A stretch of 56,588 nucleotides of DNA from Anaerolineaceae bacterium (GCA_003524305.1 DQHW01000011.1:41103-97690), one strand, 5' to 3'; positions 1 through 13,100 are shown, numbered from the stretch's first letter. Translations and numbers: made by a program. The notes: generated by a model not told the origin, from the letters alone.

Positions 1-135
1 ATCTATATTTTATCGGTGTCTTGTTTTCACCCTGGTTGAAACCCGCTCCATTCAAGCAAAGATGGGCAAGTGTCTTGTTTTGAAATAAGATACAATTGGA
101 CACGATATTACACTTTGTTTTGGAGCAATCATTAC

Positions 136-834
136 ATGCCCGTTCGCATTTTAATACCAGCAAATGAGGTCAAGAATCGCCAGGAAAAACCCGTCGTTCT
201 TGAAAACGACAATCGTTGTTCGCGATGTAACAGCTCACCTGCTAATTTTTTTGAAGTTCACCGATTGCATTATAGAATTGGATTTAAACATAACCATTTA
301 TATGGAAAAAAGTACCGCATTTCGCAGAGTTACAGACTGAAATTATGCGTCTGCGAGACCTGTTTTAAGTCAGACTATTTGACGCATCCCGAATTATTGG
401 ATCGGGGTAATTCGCCGCTGGCAAAGATTGCTCGATTTCACTCCATAGCCTGGACAATCGGAGCGCTGTTAGCCTGCTGCGGTTTTTTGCTGCTGACGCC
501 CATCATCCCGGCAAATGAAATTTTGAGTACAATTAAACAAATGTGGCAAGTTCCTGTCACAATAGGTGTGCTTGTCCTCTTTTTGACCTGGTTAAGCCAG
601 AGAAAATACCAGAGTAAAGTTTTGCGCGAAATTGAAATAACAAACCCGGCTTTTCAACCACTGGCACGAGCCGAAGTACATACTTATGTTTTACGCAATG
701 AAGAAGATCCAACAGCTACGGCGTTGGAAATCATATTGCAGAACGAATCATGGGCTGAAGCGTGCGCCAATAAAAATCAATGGAAATTTAATCAACCTTC
801 AGACCCCGAAGAAGAGACTCTGAATAAAGGATGA
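136..834 (+). CDS. Unrecognised membrane protein with N-terminal Cys pairs
   Basis: A 232-residue protein that I do not recognise. The ATG at 136 is preferred over a GTG at 70 because a GGAG lies about 10 bases upstream of it. The first half contains two CxxC-type pairs (CSRC and CETC), which could form a zinc site. Two hydrophobic stretches follow, around residues 105-125 and 140-160, separated by a short loop, and the C-terminal 70 residues are soluble and acidic. It ends 7 bases before the next gene, so the two are probably co-transcribed. No enzymatic motif was seen and no function is proposed. Confidence 0.7.
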   Translation: MPVRILIPANEVKNRQEKPVVLENDNRCSRCNSSPANFFEVHRLHYRIGFKHNHLYGKKYRISQSYRLKLCVCETCFKSDYLTHPELLDRGNSPLAKIARFHSIAWTIGALLACCGFLLLTPIIPANEILSTIKQMWQVPVTIGVLVLFLTWLSQRKYQSKVLREIEITNPAFQPLARAEVHTYVLRNEEDPTATALEIILQNESWAEACANKNQWKFNQPSDPEEETLNKG

Positions 835-841
835 GGAAATC

Positions 842-1462
842 ATGAGAGGAATTCTAGTAGAAGAAGTAGTCAAGGTATATGCTGAAGCTAGCGATCAAAC
901 CCTATCGATCACATCACTCAGAAAAGGGGATGAGTTTGAATTAGGAAAAGTCTCGCGAAAGAAAAAAGAAGTATGGGTCGAAGTGACCCTGGATTCTGGT
1001 CAAACCGGATTCATCAGCGGTGAAACCAAAATTTTTGTGATCAAAAAAGTCCAGTTTTTCGCCGATAACATTGAAGCCCATGAAGCGCCAACGAATGAAT
1101 CCGCGGTGATAAAAACGTACCCCAAGAAGACAATAGTCACTGCAGTAGGATATGAAAGTGATGAAGCAAAGGGCTGGGTCAAGATCATCGATGCAGAAGG
1201 TCAGACCGGATACGTCAGAGGAGAAGCAAAGATTCGGGTATACCAGGAAGCCTCGGTCGCAAACGGCAAGAAACAGATGTTTTCAGGCGGGATGTTTGCC
1301 GTGCTGGCAGCAGCTTTTTACATTTTCTCGCTCAACAAGGGTGAAACCACCAGCAATATGTCGATACTAATTGTGGCAGTTTTTGCTTTTGGTTTGATGC
1401 AAATCGTCCAGGGTTTTCTGGAATACAATAAAGCCAAGAAAAAAGAAAACCAACCCAAATAG
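842..1462 (+). CDS. Membrane protein with two SH3-like repeats
   Basis: A 206-residue protein. Two similar segments, about residues 1-66 and 68-133, each contain a WV(E/K)V or WVKI strand followed by G-Q-T-G-(F/Y)-(I/V), the usual ending of bacterial SH3-like repeats that bind peptides or cell wall. Two hydrophobic helices (about 145-162 and 172-190) and a Lys-rich tail end the protein. No N-terminal signal peptide is visible, so the SH3-like part may be cytoplasmic, which is unusual for this fold. A GAGGA Shine-Dalgarno precedes the ATG. It is coupled to the upstream Cys-pair membrane protein. The domain call rests on pattern only. Confidence 0.7.
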   Translation: MRGILVEEVVKVYAEASDQTLSITSLRKGDEFELGKVSRKKKEVWVEVTLDSGQTGFISGETKIFVIKKVQFFADNIEAHEAPTNESAVIKTYPKKTIVTAVGYESDEAKGWVKIIDAEGQTGYVRGEAKIRVYQEASVANGKKQMFSGGMFAVLAAAFYIFSLNKGETTSNMSILIVAVFAFGLMQIVQGFLEYNKAKKKENQPK

Positions 1463-1482
1463 AGATTTAAAAACCCGTTGGC

Positions 1483-3762
1483 TTATTTTTCTTTAATTAC
1501 ATCAATACATACTTCTACAATGTCGGGATCGAATATGATTCCGGCATTGTCGCGTATGTAATTAATGGCATCTTCTTTTGAACGCGATTTGTTATAAATG
1601 CGTTCACTTGTGAGTGCATCAAAAATATCGAATACTGTAAATATCCTGGCGGTAAACGGAATTTCTTTACCTTTGAGGTTGCGCGGATACCCAGTGCCAT
1701 CCCATTTTTCGTGATGACAATAAGGAACATCCAAAGCCTGTTTCAAAAAGCCGATTGGCGCCAGCATTTGATAGGCATATTCAGGATGCTTCTTCATGAT
1801 GATCCATTCCTCATCCGTCAATGGCCCTGGTTTATTTAGAATGTGATCAGGGACGCCGACTTTACCGATATCATGAAGCAAGACACCGCGGCGCAAATGT
1901 TCCATATCTTCTTCGCGTACGCCTAGTCTTTGGGCTGCCCGCATGGTGCGCTCCAACACGCGCACAGTATGGCCTTCAGTTTCTTTGTCACGCAGATCAA
2001 GAAAATTTGCCCAACCCATTAAAGTGTCGTCATACGCCTGCAGCAAAACAGATTGCGATTTTTGGAGCTCCATGAAATTCTGCGAGTTATCCAGTGCAAT
2101 GGCTGCCTGCTGAGCCAATGCTTCAAGGAAACTAATCCATTCACGAGTCGGCTCCAGGTCAGATTTATGGTAAATTTCTAAAACACCTTTAATTTGTCCT
2201 TTGATCACCATGGGAGTGGCGATATATTTGACAAATTTTTCATTTTTTAAGATATCAGTCAAGGTCGGTGAAAAGGTTAATCCAGAACTAATGTTAATCT
2301 GGGTCGTCTTTTTTGTAGCAACCGCTTCAGAAGGCAGGGGCGAATGACGAAAAGCTGTGCGCAGTGTCGTTTCAAGGGTTTTGAAACCCAAACCTGTTAA
2401 GTATTGATACTGGATCAATTCGGATTCAAATTGCAATACTGCAGCAGCATCCACATGCAACACCTGTCGCAATTGATCAAGTAAAACCTGGTAGGTCACA
2501 CGAAGATCAAAAGATGAAGTGATAGCTTTGTCGATTTGATGCAGCGCATTAATGCGTTCCATTTGTTCACGTAATTGCAGCTCAGATTGAATTCGCTGAG
2601 TGATATCGCGACCAATACCTTCCATGTACTCGGGCTGTCCCTGGCTGTCTTTAATAATCGTACAACGCAGTTCAAGCCAAATTTTCCTGCCATCCTTTCG
2701 GATAAACGGCAGATTGACCATGGGGGTTTCCATGTTTTCAGCCCATCGTGTAAATGACTTTGGGTCTGATGAATTGAGAGAATTGCGAATAAGTATTAAT
2801 GGATCTGTATATAATTCTTCCAATGTATAGCCTGCGACTCGTTCAGCCGCCGGACTGATATATTCAATTAATACTGGCGTTGACAACTTGATCCTAAAGA
2901 TTACATCCACAGCGTTTTCGGCTAAAAGCCTGAACCGCTCTTCGCTTTTACGCAAGGCTTCTTGTTCTTTTTGAAGCATCACCAGATGATGTGCATTTTC
3001 GAGAATTACCGGAAGTCGCATTAAGTATCCGCTGGTTTTTACCACGTAATCAGTTTTGCTAAGTTTTAATACCTCAACAGCAGCTTCTTCGCTGCCAAGA
3101 CCGGTAATCACGATGATTGGTGTGTTGGAACTCTGAGCTCGCAGATTTTTAATTTGTTCAATGATGTTAGGGCCAGGCAAGTGATAATCTATTAGTAATG
3201 CATCATAATCATAAAGCTTGTTAATTTGTGTTAAGCGGTTTAGCATTTCTTCTGCTGTTGAAACCACTTCAAGATCAATTTGAGGTGCATGGGTCTTCAT
3301 AAAGCGTTGTGTCAGATCAATATCGGTAGTGTTGTGTTCACCATATAAAACATGAATCGCTTCGTGTTGGACAATTTCTGATTCTTTGTAAAGCTTTGCT
3401 GCATTTCTAAGGGTGTCAGGCAATTCTTTCAAATAATTTTGCCTTTTGACAATATAATCTGTTGCACCTGTTTTCAGAGAAGCAATTGCAGTGTCTTCGT
3501 CACCTTGACCTGTCACCATTACAACTGCTACGGGAATTCCGGCTTTTCTGATTTCTGATAAAACCGTCAAGCCACTGCCATCCACCAAATGCATATCACT
3601 TAAAACCAGGTCAAACGGACAGGGTGTTTGTGCATGGAGTTTCTCCAAACCTTCATCGACCCCATTAGCCCACTCCAATTCAAATTCGGCACCGCATTTT
3701 TTGAGTGTAATACGAACAAGATCGGCATCTAATGGGTTGTCTTCAACATACAGTACTCTCAT
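1483..3762 (-). CDS. Dual-receiver PAS-GAF-HD-GYP response regulator
   Basis: A 759-residue soluble signalling protein. Receiver 1 (residues 1-120) has the acidic VEDN patch and a phospho-acceptor Asp56 in LVLSDMHL. Receiver 2 (about 137-255) keeps an Asp in LLIDYHLPG, but its acidic pair is altered to YGEHN, so phosphorylation may be weak. A PAS domain (about 270-395) and a GAF domain (about 405-565) follow. The C-terminal HD-GYP domain (about 585-750) has LLHDIGK and HHEKWDGTGYP, the residues expected of a cyclic-di-GMP phosphodiesterase. The start has a GGAGG site and overlaps the upstream regulator gene by 4 bases (ATGA), so the two are translationally coupled. Likely role: phosphorylation-controlled cyclic-di-GMP hydrolysis. 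Confidence 0.92.
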   Translation of the reverse strand: MRVLYVEDNPLDADLVRITLKKCGAEFELEWANGVDEGLEKLHAQTPCPFDLVLSDMHLVDGSGLTVLSEIRKAGIPVAVVMVTGQGDEDTAIASLKTGATDYIVKRQNYLKELPDTLRNAAKLYKESEIVQHEAIHVLYGEHNTTDIDLTQRFMKTHAPQIDLEVVSTAEEMLNRLTQINKLYDYDALLIDYHLPGPNIIEQIKNLRAQSSNTPIIVITGLGSEEAAVEVLKLSKTDYVVKTSGYLMRLPVILENAHHLVMLQKEQEALRKSEERFRLLAENAVDVIFRIKLSTPVLIEYISPAAERVAGYTLEELYTDPLILIRNSLNSSDPKSFTRWAENMETPMVNLPFIRKDGRKIWLELRCTIIKDSQGQPEYMEGIGRDITQRIQSELQLREQMERINALHQIDKAITSSFDLRVTYQVLLDQLRQVLHVDAAAVLQFESELIQYQYLTGLGFKTLETTLRTAFRHSPLPSEAVATKKTTQINISSGLTFSPTLTDILKNEKFVKYIATPMVIKGQIKGVLEIYHKSDLEPTREWISFLEALAQQAAIALDNSQNFMELQKSQSVLLQAYDDTLMGWANFLDLRDKETEGHTVRVLERTMRAAQRLGVREEDMEHLRRGVLLHDIGKVGVPDHILNKPGPLTDEEWIIMKKHPEYAYQMLAPIGFLKQALDVPYCHHEKWDGTGYPRNLKGKEIPFTARIFTVFDIFDALTSERIYNKSRSKEDAINYIRDNAGIIFDPDIVEVCIDVIKEK

Positions 3763-4199
3763 CCCAAAACCTCCGGCCTAACATTAAGACCAATCCAATA
3801 ATCGCAAATCGCTTTTGTTAATATCATAAATTTGTCAAAATCTACTGGTTTGGTTATGTAAGAATTTGCTCCGTACTCATAAGCGGTTCGAATATCAGAA
3901 TCATTATTTGATGATGTCAACATCACAACCGGAATAAATTTGGTTATTTCAGAATTTTTTAAAACTTTTAAGACTTCCAAACCAGATACCTTGGGGAGTT
4001 TAATATCCAAAAGAATGAGTTTGGGAGTTGGACCACCTTGTTCCCATTTTTCAACTATCTCAAGAGTCTCTGCACCATCGCGTGCAATTTGTACAGGCTG
4101 ATTAAAATTAATCCTTGATAATGCCAGGATAGTAAGGTCTACATCAACCTGGCTATCGTCAACCAAGAGAATCGCAAATGATTCCATTTCCTGCGTCAT
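3759..4199 (-). CDS. Single-domain response regulator (Rcp1-like)
   Basis: A 146-residue CheY-like receiver with no output domain. It shows the acidic pair in LLVDDSQ, the phospho-acceptor Asp in LILLDIKLP, the Thr/Ser of VVMLTSS and the Lys of YITKPVD. The TSSNN and ITKPVDFDKF segments resemble the Rcp1-type regulators that partner phytochrome and multi-PAS kinases. Its start overlaps the kinase stop codon (ATGA) and its end overlaps the HD-GYP gene. It is therefore the likely phosphate carrier between the giant kinase and downstream receivers. Partner choice is inferred from the operon. Confidence 0.93.
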   Translation of the reverse strand: MTQEMESFAILLVDDSQVDVDLTILALSRINFNQPVQIARDGAETLEIVEKWEQGGPTPKLILLDIKLPKVSGLEVLKVLKNSEITKFIPVVMLTSSNNDSDIRTAYEYGANSYITKPVDFDKFMILTKAICDYWIGLNVRPEVLG

Positions 4200-7100
4200 A
4201 ACGGCAGTTCCATAAAGAATGTTGACCCTTCACCTGGCTGACTAACAGCCCAAATCTTTCCACCCAATCTTTCAACAGCTTTGCGAACAACAGCCAAACC
4301 GATACCTGTTCCCGGGTAATCCTCGGTAAGATGAAGACGTTGGAAAATTTCAAAGATTTTGTCATAATATTTCATATCAAATCCTATTCCATTGTCTTCG
4401 ACAGAAATCAGGCAGTGATCATCCAGTTTTGAAGCACGAATCCAAATCTCGGGGTCTGGTTGTTCACGTGTAAACTTGACCGCATTATCAATTAAATTCC
4501 TTAATGCCTGATTTAATGCTTCTTGATCTGTAAATACTGTACCATACTCTATTTCCTTTTTGAAATGCAATTTTCCAGAAACTGTTGAATGTTTATATTC
4601 ATCAGTAATTTTATCAATAAGTTCATTAAGATTAATATTCGTTTTTTTAATTTCACGTCGTTCAACACGTGAATATGCCAGAAGATCTTCGATGAGCTGA
4701 CTCATTCTTTCAGTGGAATTGACCAGATTATCCAAATAACGTTTGGCTTCTGAATCAAGTTGATTGGAATAATCTTCTTTTAGGAGTGTGGCATAACCAG
4801 AAATGCCGCGCAACGGAGCCTTTAAGTCGTGGGAAACCGTATAAGTAAAGGTTTCTAACTCTTTATTCTTTAATTTTAATTCTCTAGTACGTTCATCCAC
4901 CCGTTTTTCGAGTTCATTCGCATTTTGACGGATTTTTTCAAACAGTTCGGCACTGTATAAAGCTCCGGCGGCTTGAGAGGCAAACAAGGTTAAGAAGTGT
5001 GCATCATCGTCAGAAAATGTAAGATTGCTGGGATGGTTCTCATGAACGCCTAATACGCCAAGTAATTGTCCGCCGTATAACATTGGAACGCACATTATTG
5101 CAGAGATATCATCAAAAGCTATTTCGTGATGCCGGCCTTCCCACTTGCTGTAATCATTAATCACAATCGGAATCAGTTTTTCAGCGACCATCCCCGAAAT
5201 CCCTTCGCCCATTTTTACACGCATCCCCAAGGGTTGTGATGGGTTTCTGGTAAATTTTAGTTCAAGGTCATTTTGATTCGAATCGTATAAGTAAACAAAT
5301 GCGTTAGAGACCCCAAATAAACTGCTGGCACGATCTGATATGGTTTTCAATATAACAAAGGGATCTCGATGTAATGAGAAATCCATGGCAGTATCATAAA
5401 GTGCCTTAAATTCTTCGACGCTCTTTTTGATTTCTTCTTCTACTTTTTTGCGATCAGTGATATCTTGAACAGCGCCGTTAATTCCAATTAACCTATTGTT
5501 TTCTTCATCCCAAATGGGTTGTGAATACACTCTCACCCAAACGATTTCGCCAGTCTTTTTAATGGTCCGTACTTCGGTAATAACCTTTTTATTTTGGCGT
5601 AGAGTAAGCAAATCCTGATTATCAATTTCACTATCCTCGGGATATAAAGCCGCCTTCCAGCCGCCCATTTGTTTGTATTCAGCCATAGAATAACCGGTAA
5701 TTTTTTCAAATGCACCAGCCACCCAATTTAGCTCCAGATTGTCATCTTCAGCGACTTGTGAAGAAAAGAGGTAATCTGAAACAACTGATGAGATTAACCG
5801 GTACATTTCTTCACTTTCTGCCAATTTCTTTTCAGAAAGTACCCGGTCAGTGATATCGATGGTAAAACCAGCCAGGTATTCCGGTTTATCATCCATGAAG
5901 ATCGGGAACTTGATGGTTGTAAAAAACCTTCCATTAAGTTCTTCGTCCACCACAATGGATTTGCCCTCACTCAAAACTCGTTGATCGTCTTTAATCATAT
6001 CTTCTGAAATTTGAGATGGAAAAAGATCGTTCATATTCTTGTTTAAAAGCTGGTCAAGCGGTTTACCCAACATCGTTTCATAATTGCGACTGAGCTGTTT
6101 TGATCGAATTTCCTTATCTTTAAAGAATACATAAATTGGACTGTTTTCCATAAAAGCATTAAAAATTGCTTTGCTTTCTTTTAGTTCATTTTCAATTTTC
6201 TTGTTTTCAACCATTTCCCAAACCAGGTCAGCCAATTTTGAAACCATTTCAAGGTCAGCAAGGGTGTAATTCGACGATTTATTACCCAAACCTAAAACAG
6301 ATACGATTTTGTCTTTACGCATAACCGGAATCGCCAACTCGCGATTAATGTGTAAATGGTCTTTAATTCTTTTATCATAGGGGGTAATTGATTCTGGCTC
6401 ATTATGAATCACCGGTCTGCGATGATGAAGGCATTCAAACCAGACACCCTTCTGTTCAATTAAACTGGAATTTTCACTTGCTAAAACTCCCTTTGCAGTC
6501 GCCATGGTATTTGTTGACCACGCCATGAGACTTATGGAACTTTCTTCTTGATCAACGAAGTGATAGAACCCGAACTTGCTGTCGGTTAGGTCTTCAACCT
6601 CATCAAGAATAGCCACCAAAAGCTCATGCATCGTGAGTTTAGGCGCCAATTGGGATAATTTCACTCTGAACCGCAGGGTCAACTCATTAAGCTTACGTTC
6701 TGTAATATCTGAAATAGTACTCATAATGGATTTAGGCTCACCAGCATCATCCACCACAAGGGAATAATTACCTGTCAGCCATTTATATTCACCTAAGTTA
6801 TTCCTCGCTCGAAACTCCAACACTAAATTCTTATTTCCTGTTTGCCAGGATTGAATTAGATGATTTCTAAATCCGTCAAAAATAAGCAAGTCATCTGGAT
6901 GAATAATTTTTTCGATTTTTTCTCTCGATGCGTTTATAAAGTCAGTTTGTGGATAACCCAAAATATCTAAAATTTTCGGGCTGACGTATTCAACTGTCAA
7001 AGTCTTGAAATTTTCCAGTAAAAAGATATCATTGGATTTTTCAACGATTTGACGGAATTTTGCTTCACTTTCTTTCAATGCTTCTTCGGCTTGTTTTCTT

Positions 7101-10100
7101 CTGATTACGGATCCGAGTTCTAAAGCAAGAAACTCGAATCGATTAAGGTCTTCGTGTTTAAATGAAGTTTTGCTCGAAAATTCCAGCAAACCGACACTTT
7201 CATTTTGAACGATCAAAGGGATTGCAATAACAGAATATATACCGATCTGCCTATATAATGTTGGAATCAATTTCTTGAAAAATGTATTTTCAGTAAATTC
7301 CTGCATCAACCCGATAATCTGGTCGTGACCTTCCAAATATTGAAGTTTTTTCCCATCCAGGATTTTTTGATATGGGCTATCAGGAGTGAGCTTAATTTTT
7401 ACATTTGGAATTTTGATCTTAATTTTTTGCTCAATTTTTGCTATGGTTTCTGATGGAAGTTGATAGCTCTGCAGTTCAAGGTATTTATTTTCTGAATCCA
7501 ACAAATAGACTGCCGCCCCATTGCCAGAGAACATGGTTCTTGTTTCTTCGTTTATTAGTTCCATACATTTTTGAAGCGTACCCCCTTGATTAACTAGATC
7601 ATTGAGTTGTTGGACCAAGGTTAAATCTTCAGAATTTTTAATTATTCTTTCTTCTGCTTTTTTGCGTGCGGAAATATCCTGCGCAAAAACGAGAGTTGTG
7701 ATTTCTCCGTTGATTTTTACCTGTGATGAAATTGATTCTGTATCACATATTTCGCCATTTTTCTTGATGATCTTTATTTCAAGGAGCGAATTCTCTTTGC
7801 CTTTTGAAATTTCAAAAACTTTTTTGAATAATATTTTTTGAGAATCGGGGTGAATAAAATTGATAATATTCTGCCCCAACATTGCATCCATTGAGGGGTA
7901 GCCAAATAATTTCACTCCGGAATTATTTGCATAAATAAGTTTGCCTTTTTGAACTAACATGATGCCGATGGGCGAATTTTCTACCAAAACACGATAACGC
8001 TCTTCGCTTTCATGCAGTGCTGCTTCGGCAAGTTTTCGTTCAGAAATATCCCTGGCAGTTCCTTCAATACCAATGCAAATGCCATCGGCATTTTTAATCG
8101 GGACTGCATTTGATGTATGCCATCGCCAAGAACCATCAGCGTGTTTTATTTGATACTCAACACCAGTTTGTCTTTCTCCAGTTTGAATTGTTTTCGAGAA
8201 AAATGTCTGAAAACCTGATCGGTCTTTTACATTTAAGAATTTAGTAAAAGGCTGCCCTATAATTTCAGCAATGGGGTAGCCCAAGAACATACTCCAGGCG
8301 TTTGAGACAAAGGTAAACTTGCCCTCCAAATTAAGTGTATAAATAATCTCATGACTGTTTTCAATCAGAAGCCGATGTTTCTCTTCACTTTGTTGAATGG
8401 CTTCATCAGCCCGTTTTCCTTTTATTGCGATAGCTACTTGCGCTGCAACCGATGACAGAAACTCTTTATCTCTTTCAGAATATGCGTTCTCATCGGAATA
8501 ATTTTGAACAGAAATTACACCAAGCACATCATCCGAATCTTTGATAGGCGCGCCCATCCAGACCGCCGATTCATACCCAACAAGACGGACTTCTCCATTT
8601 CTGGAAAGGTCTGAAAATGCTTTCTTTCCTAGTATCACCGCCTCACCTGTTCTGAAAACGTAAGAAGTTATGCTCTTTTCCAATTTTGAAGGCACAGAGG
8701 GTTTATCAAATTCATCTATACAGTAAATTTCTTCAAACAAACCTGTTTCTTTATTGTAGAAAACAATAGAGATATTTTTTGCATCAATAATCCTGGATAA
8801 TACCTGGTGGATTAATTGCAGGAATTGATCGAGGTTTTTGCTGCTGCTTAAGCCCTGCATGATCTCAAACAATGACTGCCTTTCAAGTTCAGATTGTTTG
8901 CGCTCAGAAATATCGCGCGAAACTCCCTTTAGTTCAACATGCCCGGTTTCTTGATTGAGAAAATAATTTGTAATAATTTCAGTCCAAATAGTGCTGCCGT
9001 CTTTTTTGAATTGCTTGAATTCCTGGGTGTAATACTTCACGGGGGCCTTTGGATCTTTCAGGAATTCAGAAATCTGCTGTTTCATAACTGTTTTGATAGA
9101 TTCTGAACTTGTGTCGATCAGTTTATCGCCTATTCCTTGTTCCATGGCTTCTTCGGCAGTATAGCCTCGCAGTTTTTCAATGGATGGACTCATGTAAGTA
9201 ATATCCATTGTTTCGGTATCGAGTGTCCAAATCACGTCTTTCATGTTTTCTGCTAAAAGGCGGTATTTCTCCTCATTTTTTCTAAGGTTGTTTTCTGCAT
9301 TTTTTCGATCATTAATATCGCGCGTTACACCGTGTAATTCAAGATGACCGGTCTCAGAATTCTTATGCAAACTGGTGATAACTTCTGTCCAGATCAGAGA
9401 ACCATCTTTTTTGGGTTGGGGAATTTCAAAGACAAAGTAATCATCAGATTTGATTTCACCATGATTATATGCTTCAACCTTTTGGTTGATTATTTCATAA
9501 AAGTTTTTTGCGACTTCATCTTTTAATGCTTCTGAAAGCGTTCCCGATATCACTTCCTCTACTGTGTATCCGCGCAAGTTTTCAATAGAAGGACTCATAT
9601 ATGTAAAACGCATGGTTTGGGTATCGAGCGTCCATATTACATCTTTCATATTTTCTGTTAAGAGTCGATACTTTTCTTCACTTTTAATGAGTTTTTCTTC
9701 GGCTATTTTTTGTTCTGTTAATTCAACTACGGACCCAATGAAACCTATGCGTTTCCCTTCCTCATTTAATAATTCACTTGCCTCGTCATAGATCCAACTT
9801 ACCTGACCAGTTTTCTGATTTAATTGCCGATATTCCAAAGACCATCTTCCACCAGTTTGAACAAAAGTTTGCCAACGTTGAACGACTTCTGTCTTATCGT
9901 CTGGATGAATACCGTTTATCCATCCCGTGCCGATCATGTCTTTAAAATCAAGACCAGTTATGTTGCACAAGCGATCATTTGAATAAAGAATATCTCCATT
10001 AATATCCGCTTGATAAATTCCTGCTGGAGAATTTTGAATAAGCGTGCGATAACGTAATTCACTATTGCGCAATTCGTGTTCAGTCTGTTTAAGTTGGGTT

Positions 10101-13100
10101 ATGTCATTGAGTATTACAAAAACCTGATAGGGTTTTTCTTCGCCATCTCGAAATTGGGGAATTGCACTAACAACCACCCAAGACTCCACTTTTTTCAGAG
10201 TGTTGTAAACGCCCATTGCTTTGTTGTAAACTGGTTTTCCGGTCTTTAATGCCTCGTAAGATGGAAGTAATTCAGTCTTAATTTCTATACCGTTTTCATC
10301 TGTGAATCTTGAAAGGATACCTGCGAGATTTCCACCTAAAAATTGTTCTCTTGTTAGTCCAAAAAACTCAAGTGCAGCAGTATTAACATCCAATAAATGA
10401 CCATCAACAGCTTGATAGAATGCTCCCTGGCGCATGGTTTCAAATAAAGTTCGATATTTTGCTTCACGCTCACGAATTTCTTGTTCAATTTGTTTTCTTT
10501 CTGAAATATCAGTGATCACGCCAAGTATGGCAGGCGATTTGTTTTCGCTGACCGGCAAGGAGCGTTTTACAAATTGGACAGGTAATTTGCCGACATTTGG
10601 AAAATAAATTTCCATGTCTGGATTAAACCAATCTTTGCCAGTTTTCAGGATTTCAACGTCTTGAAGACGTACAGATTCTGCAATCTTTAAGCGTTCACCC
10701 AAGTTTTTATCAGTTAACCCGATGATTTCTTGGACGGTTGTGCCCATGGCATCAGCAAATGCCTTGTTCGATAACCTATACCGGCCTTCAATATCTCTCA
10801 CAAATACATAATTTGGAATTGTGTTTAGAACTATTTCTAGAAATTTTTTGTTTTCATTTATTGCTTCTTCTACTGCTTTTTCTCTGGTAATATCAGTCAC
10901 CATGGCCAGCAGGTATAGACAAACGCCCTGCGAATCACATATTTTATTGACCACAAGCCTGGCTGAGGCAACTTCTCCATTTTTACAAATATATTTATTG
11001 TTAGTTTTATAGACAGCAATTTCGCCCATCAACAATTTTTTGATATTTTCTGAATCGCTCTGCAGATTATCAGGATGTGTAATATCGGTGAAATACACTT
11101 GTTTTAGTTCGTTCTCAGAATATCCGATAAACTTGCAAAATTCTTCATTAGCACTGGTAAATTTAAAATCGGAACTTACTGTAACTATGCCAACAGGGCT
11201 TTTAGTAAAAATATTTTGATAACGAGATTGAGTTTCTCGCGACTCGTTCTCGGTTAATATTCGTTGAATTGCGATGGCAGTATCGTTAATTAGGGTTTCG
11301 ATTAATTCTTTGTTATTTCCTAATCCGTTTTTAGTTAAGAGGACAAATCCACCAAAATCTGTTTCTTTCCATTTACATCCCATGACGAAAATTTCATTAA
11401 TGGATAATTGTTTTTCTATTGCTTTACAAATCACTTTGGGAATTTTTTTGGTAACAATCCCATACAGTCCAAGGTTGTATTTGACCAACTCATTACTCGA
11501 CCATAAATCAAGCTGCTCTTTCTCAATATCTTCCACCCGGATGTTAAAACTAGATTCTGAAAGGTTATATTTTTTATACAAATCGTCTAATGTTTTACCA
11601 AACCCAAAGAAACCGGCGATTTTAACTACTTTTTGAGATTCATCAAACCTTGTAAATACGACGTATCCATTTTGCAATAAATTCACAAGGCAATTACCCG
11701 CCAATTGATACAATTCATTTAAAGTGGCGACCTGAATTAATTTCCGTTGTGTTTCATAAAAAAGAAGCTTATCTTCTTCAAGTCGTTTCCGTCCAGAAAT
11801 ATCGGTATGCGTTCCGACCATGCGAAGGGGTTTGTCACTGCCGGCAGTTGTTATCACCTTGCCGCGGGTTAGAATATATTTAAAATCACCTGTTTTCATA
11901 CGCAAGCGGCATTCAACGCTAAATTGGAATTCGCGATTGTGCAGTGCCGATGCAATTTGATGCTCCAAGTTTTTAAGATCATGCGGATGAATCAACTTAA
12001 TGAAATTTTCATAAGTAGCAGGGAATTCATTAGGTTGGTATCCTAACATGGTAAACCATTTATCATTTGTGATAACTTGACCAGTAGGTATATCCCAATC
12101 CCAATATCCGTCTTCGATAGCCTCAAAGGTTGACCGTAGCCTCGCTTCACTCAATTCTTTAACATTATCAGCACGCAGACGTTTAATCACCTGCGTTGCC
12201 TGGTAAACTATGGATTCAATCGCAGTGGTATAAGATGAAAGATCGCCCTCACTCAATACCACCACACCGCCAAAATGCCTTCCGTCTGACACCAACCCGA
12301 TAATGCGAATCTGGTTGATTTTCAATTGTTTCTCAACTATTTTGCATACACTCTTGGGAATTTTCTTCATCAAAAGTGAATATAAGCCACCATCAAACAA
12401 CTTTAATTTACCAGCTTGGAAAAAACTCAAATCATGAAGCGATGCATCTTTTAATCGGAATCCGATTTTTGTGGGGTCAATATTAAATGTCTTTACCAAA
12501 GCATTATAGGTCTGCCCAACGCCAAAAAGATTTGTTATTGATATTGTTTGACGGACTTCATCTACAGAGGTTGTGCCGACAATCCCCTCAGGGATCATTT
12601 CTTTAATTTTTCGGCCAATCAGATCATAGACTTCATCAATATCAGAAATCTGTGCCAAACTAAGCTGCGTGTCTGTAACCAATTGAATTAAGCGATCACG
12701 TCTTTTTATATCTGAAAAATCTATTAGATGGACAAAAGTACCTGCAAAATCCCCATTTTCATCATGCAGAGGTTTGGCTGAAAGCAGCATCCAGATGGAT
12801 GTGCCGTCTTTCTTTTTAATCCTTCTTTCGTAGGAGTCAGTTTTTCCTTTTTTACGATCAATCAGTTTTTGTGCATGATCATTGAGATCTTCAGCAAATA
12901 AGAACTTTGAAACAGGTTGTTGAATAATTTCATTTTCTGTATACCCCAATATAGTACATAACCTTGAATTGACATATGTTGTTTCATCTTGTTTGTCAGT
13001 AACCCAAACCCCCTCTGAAGCAGTTTCAACCAATTGCTGAAAAGAGGGGAGGAAGATTTTATTATGATCTACATTTGAATTAGAAGGCAATTTACGCACG

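Noticed and set aside
16..81. 12-bp direct repeat GTGTCTTGTTTT at 16-27 and 70-81
   Set aside because: Single AT-rich pair near the window edge, with no associated structure or gene.
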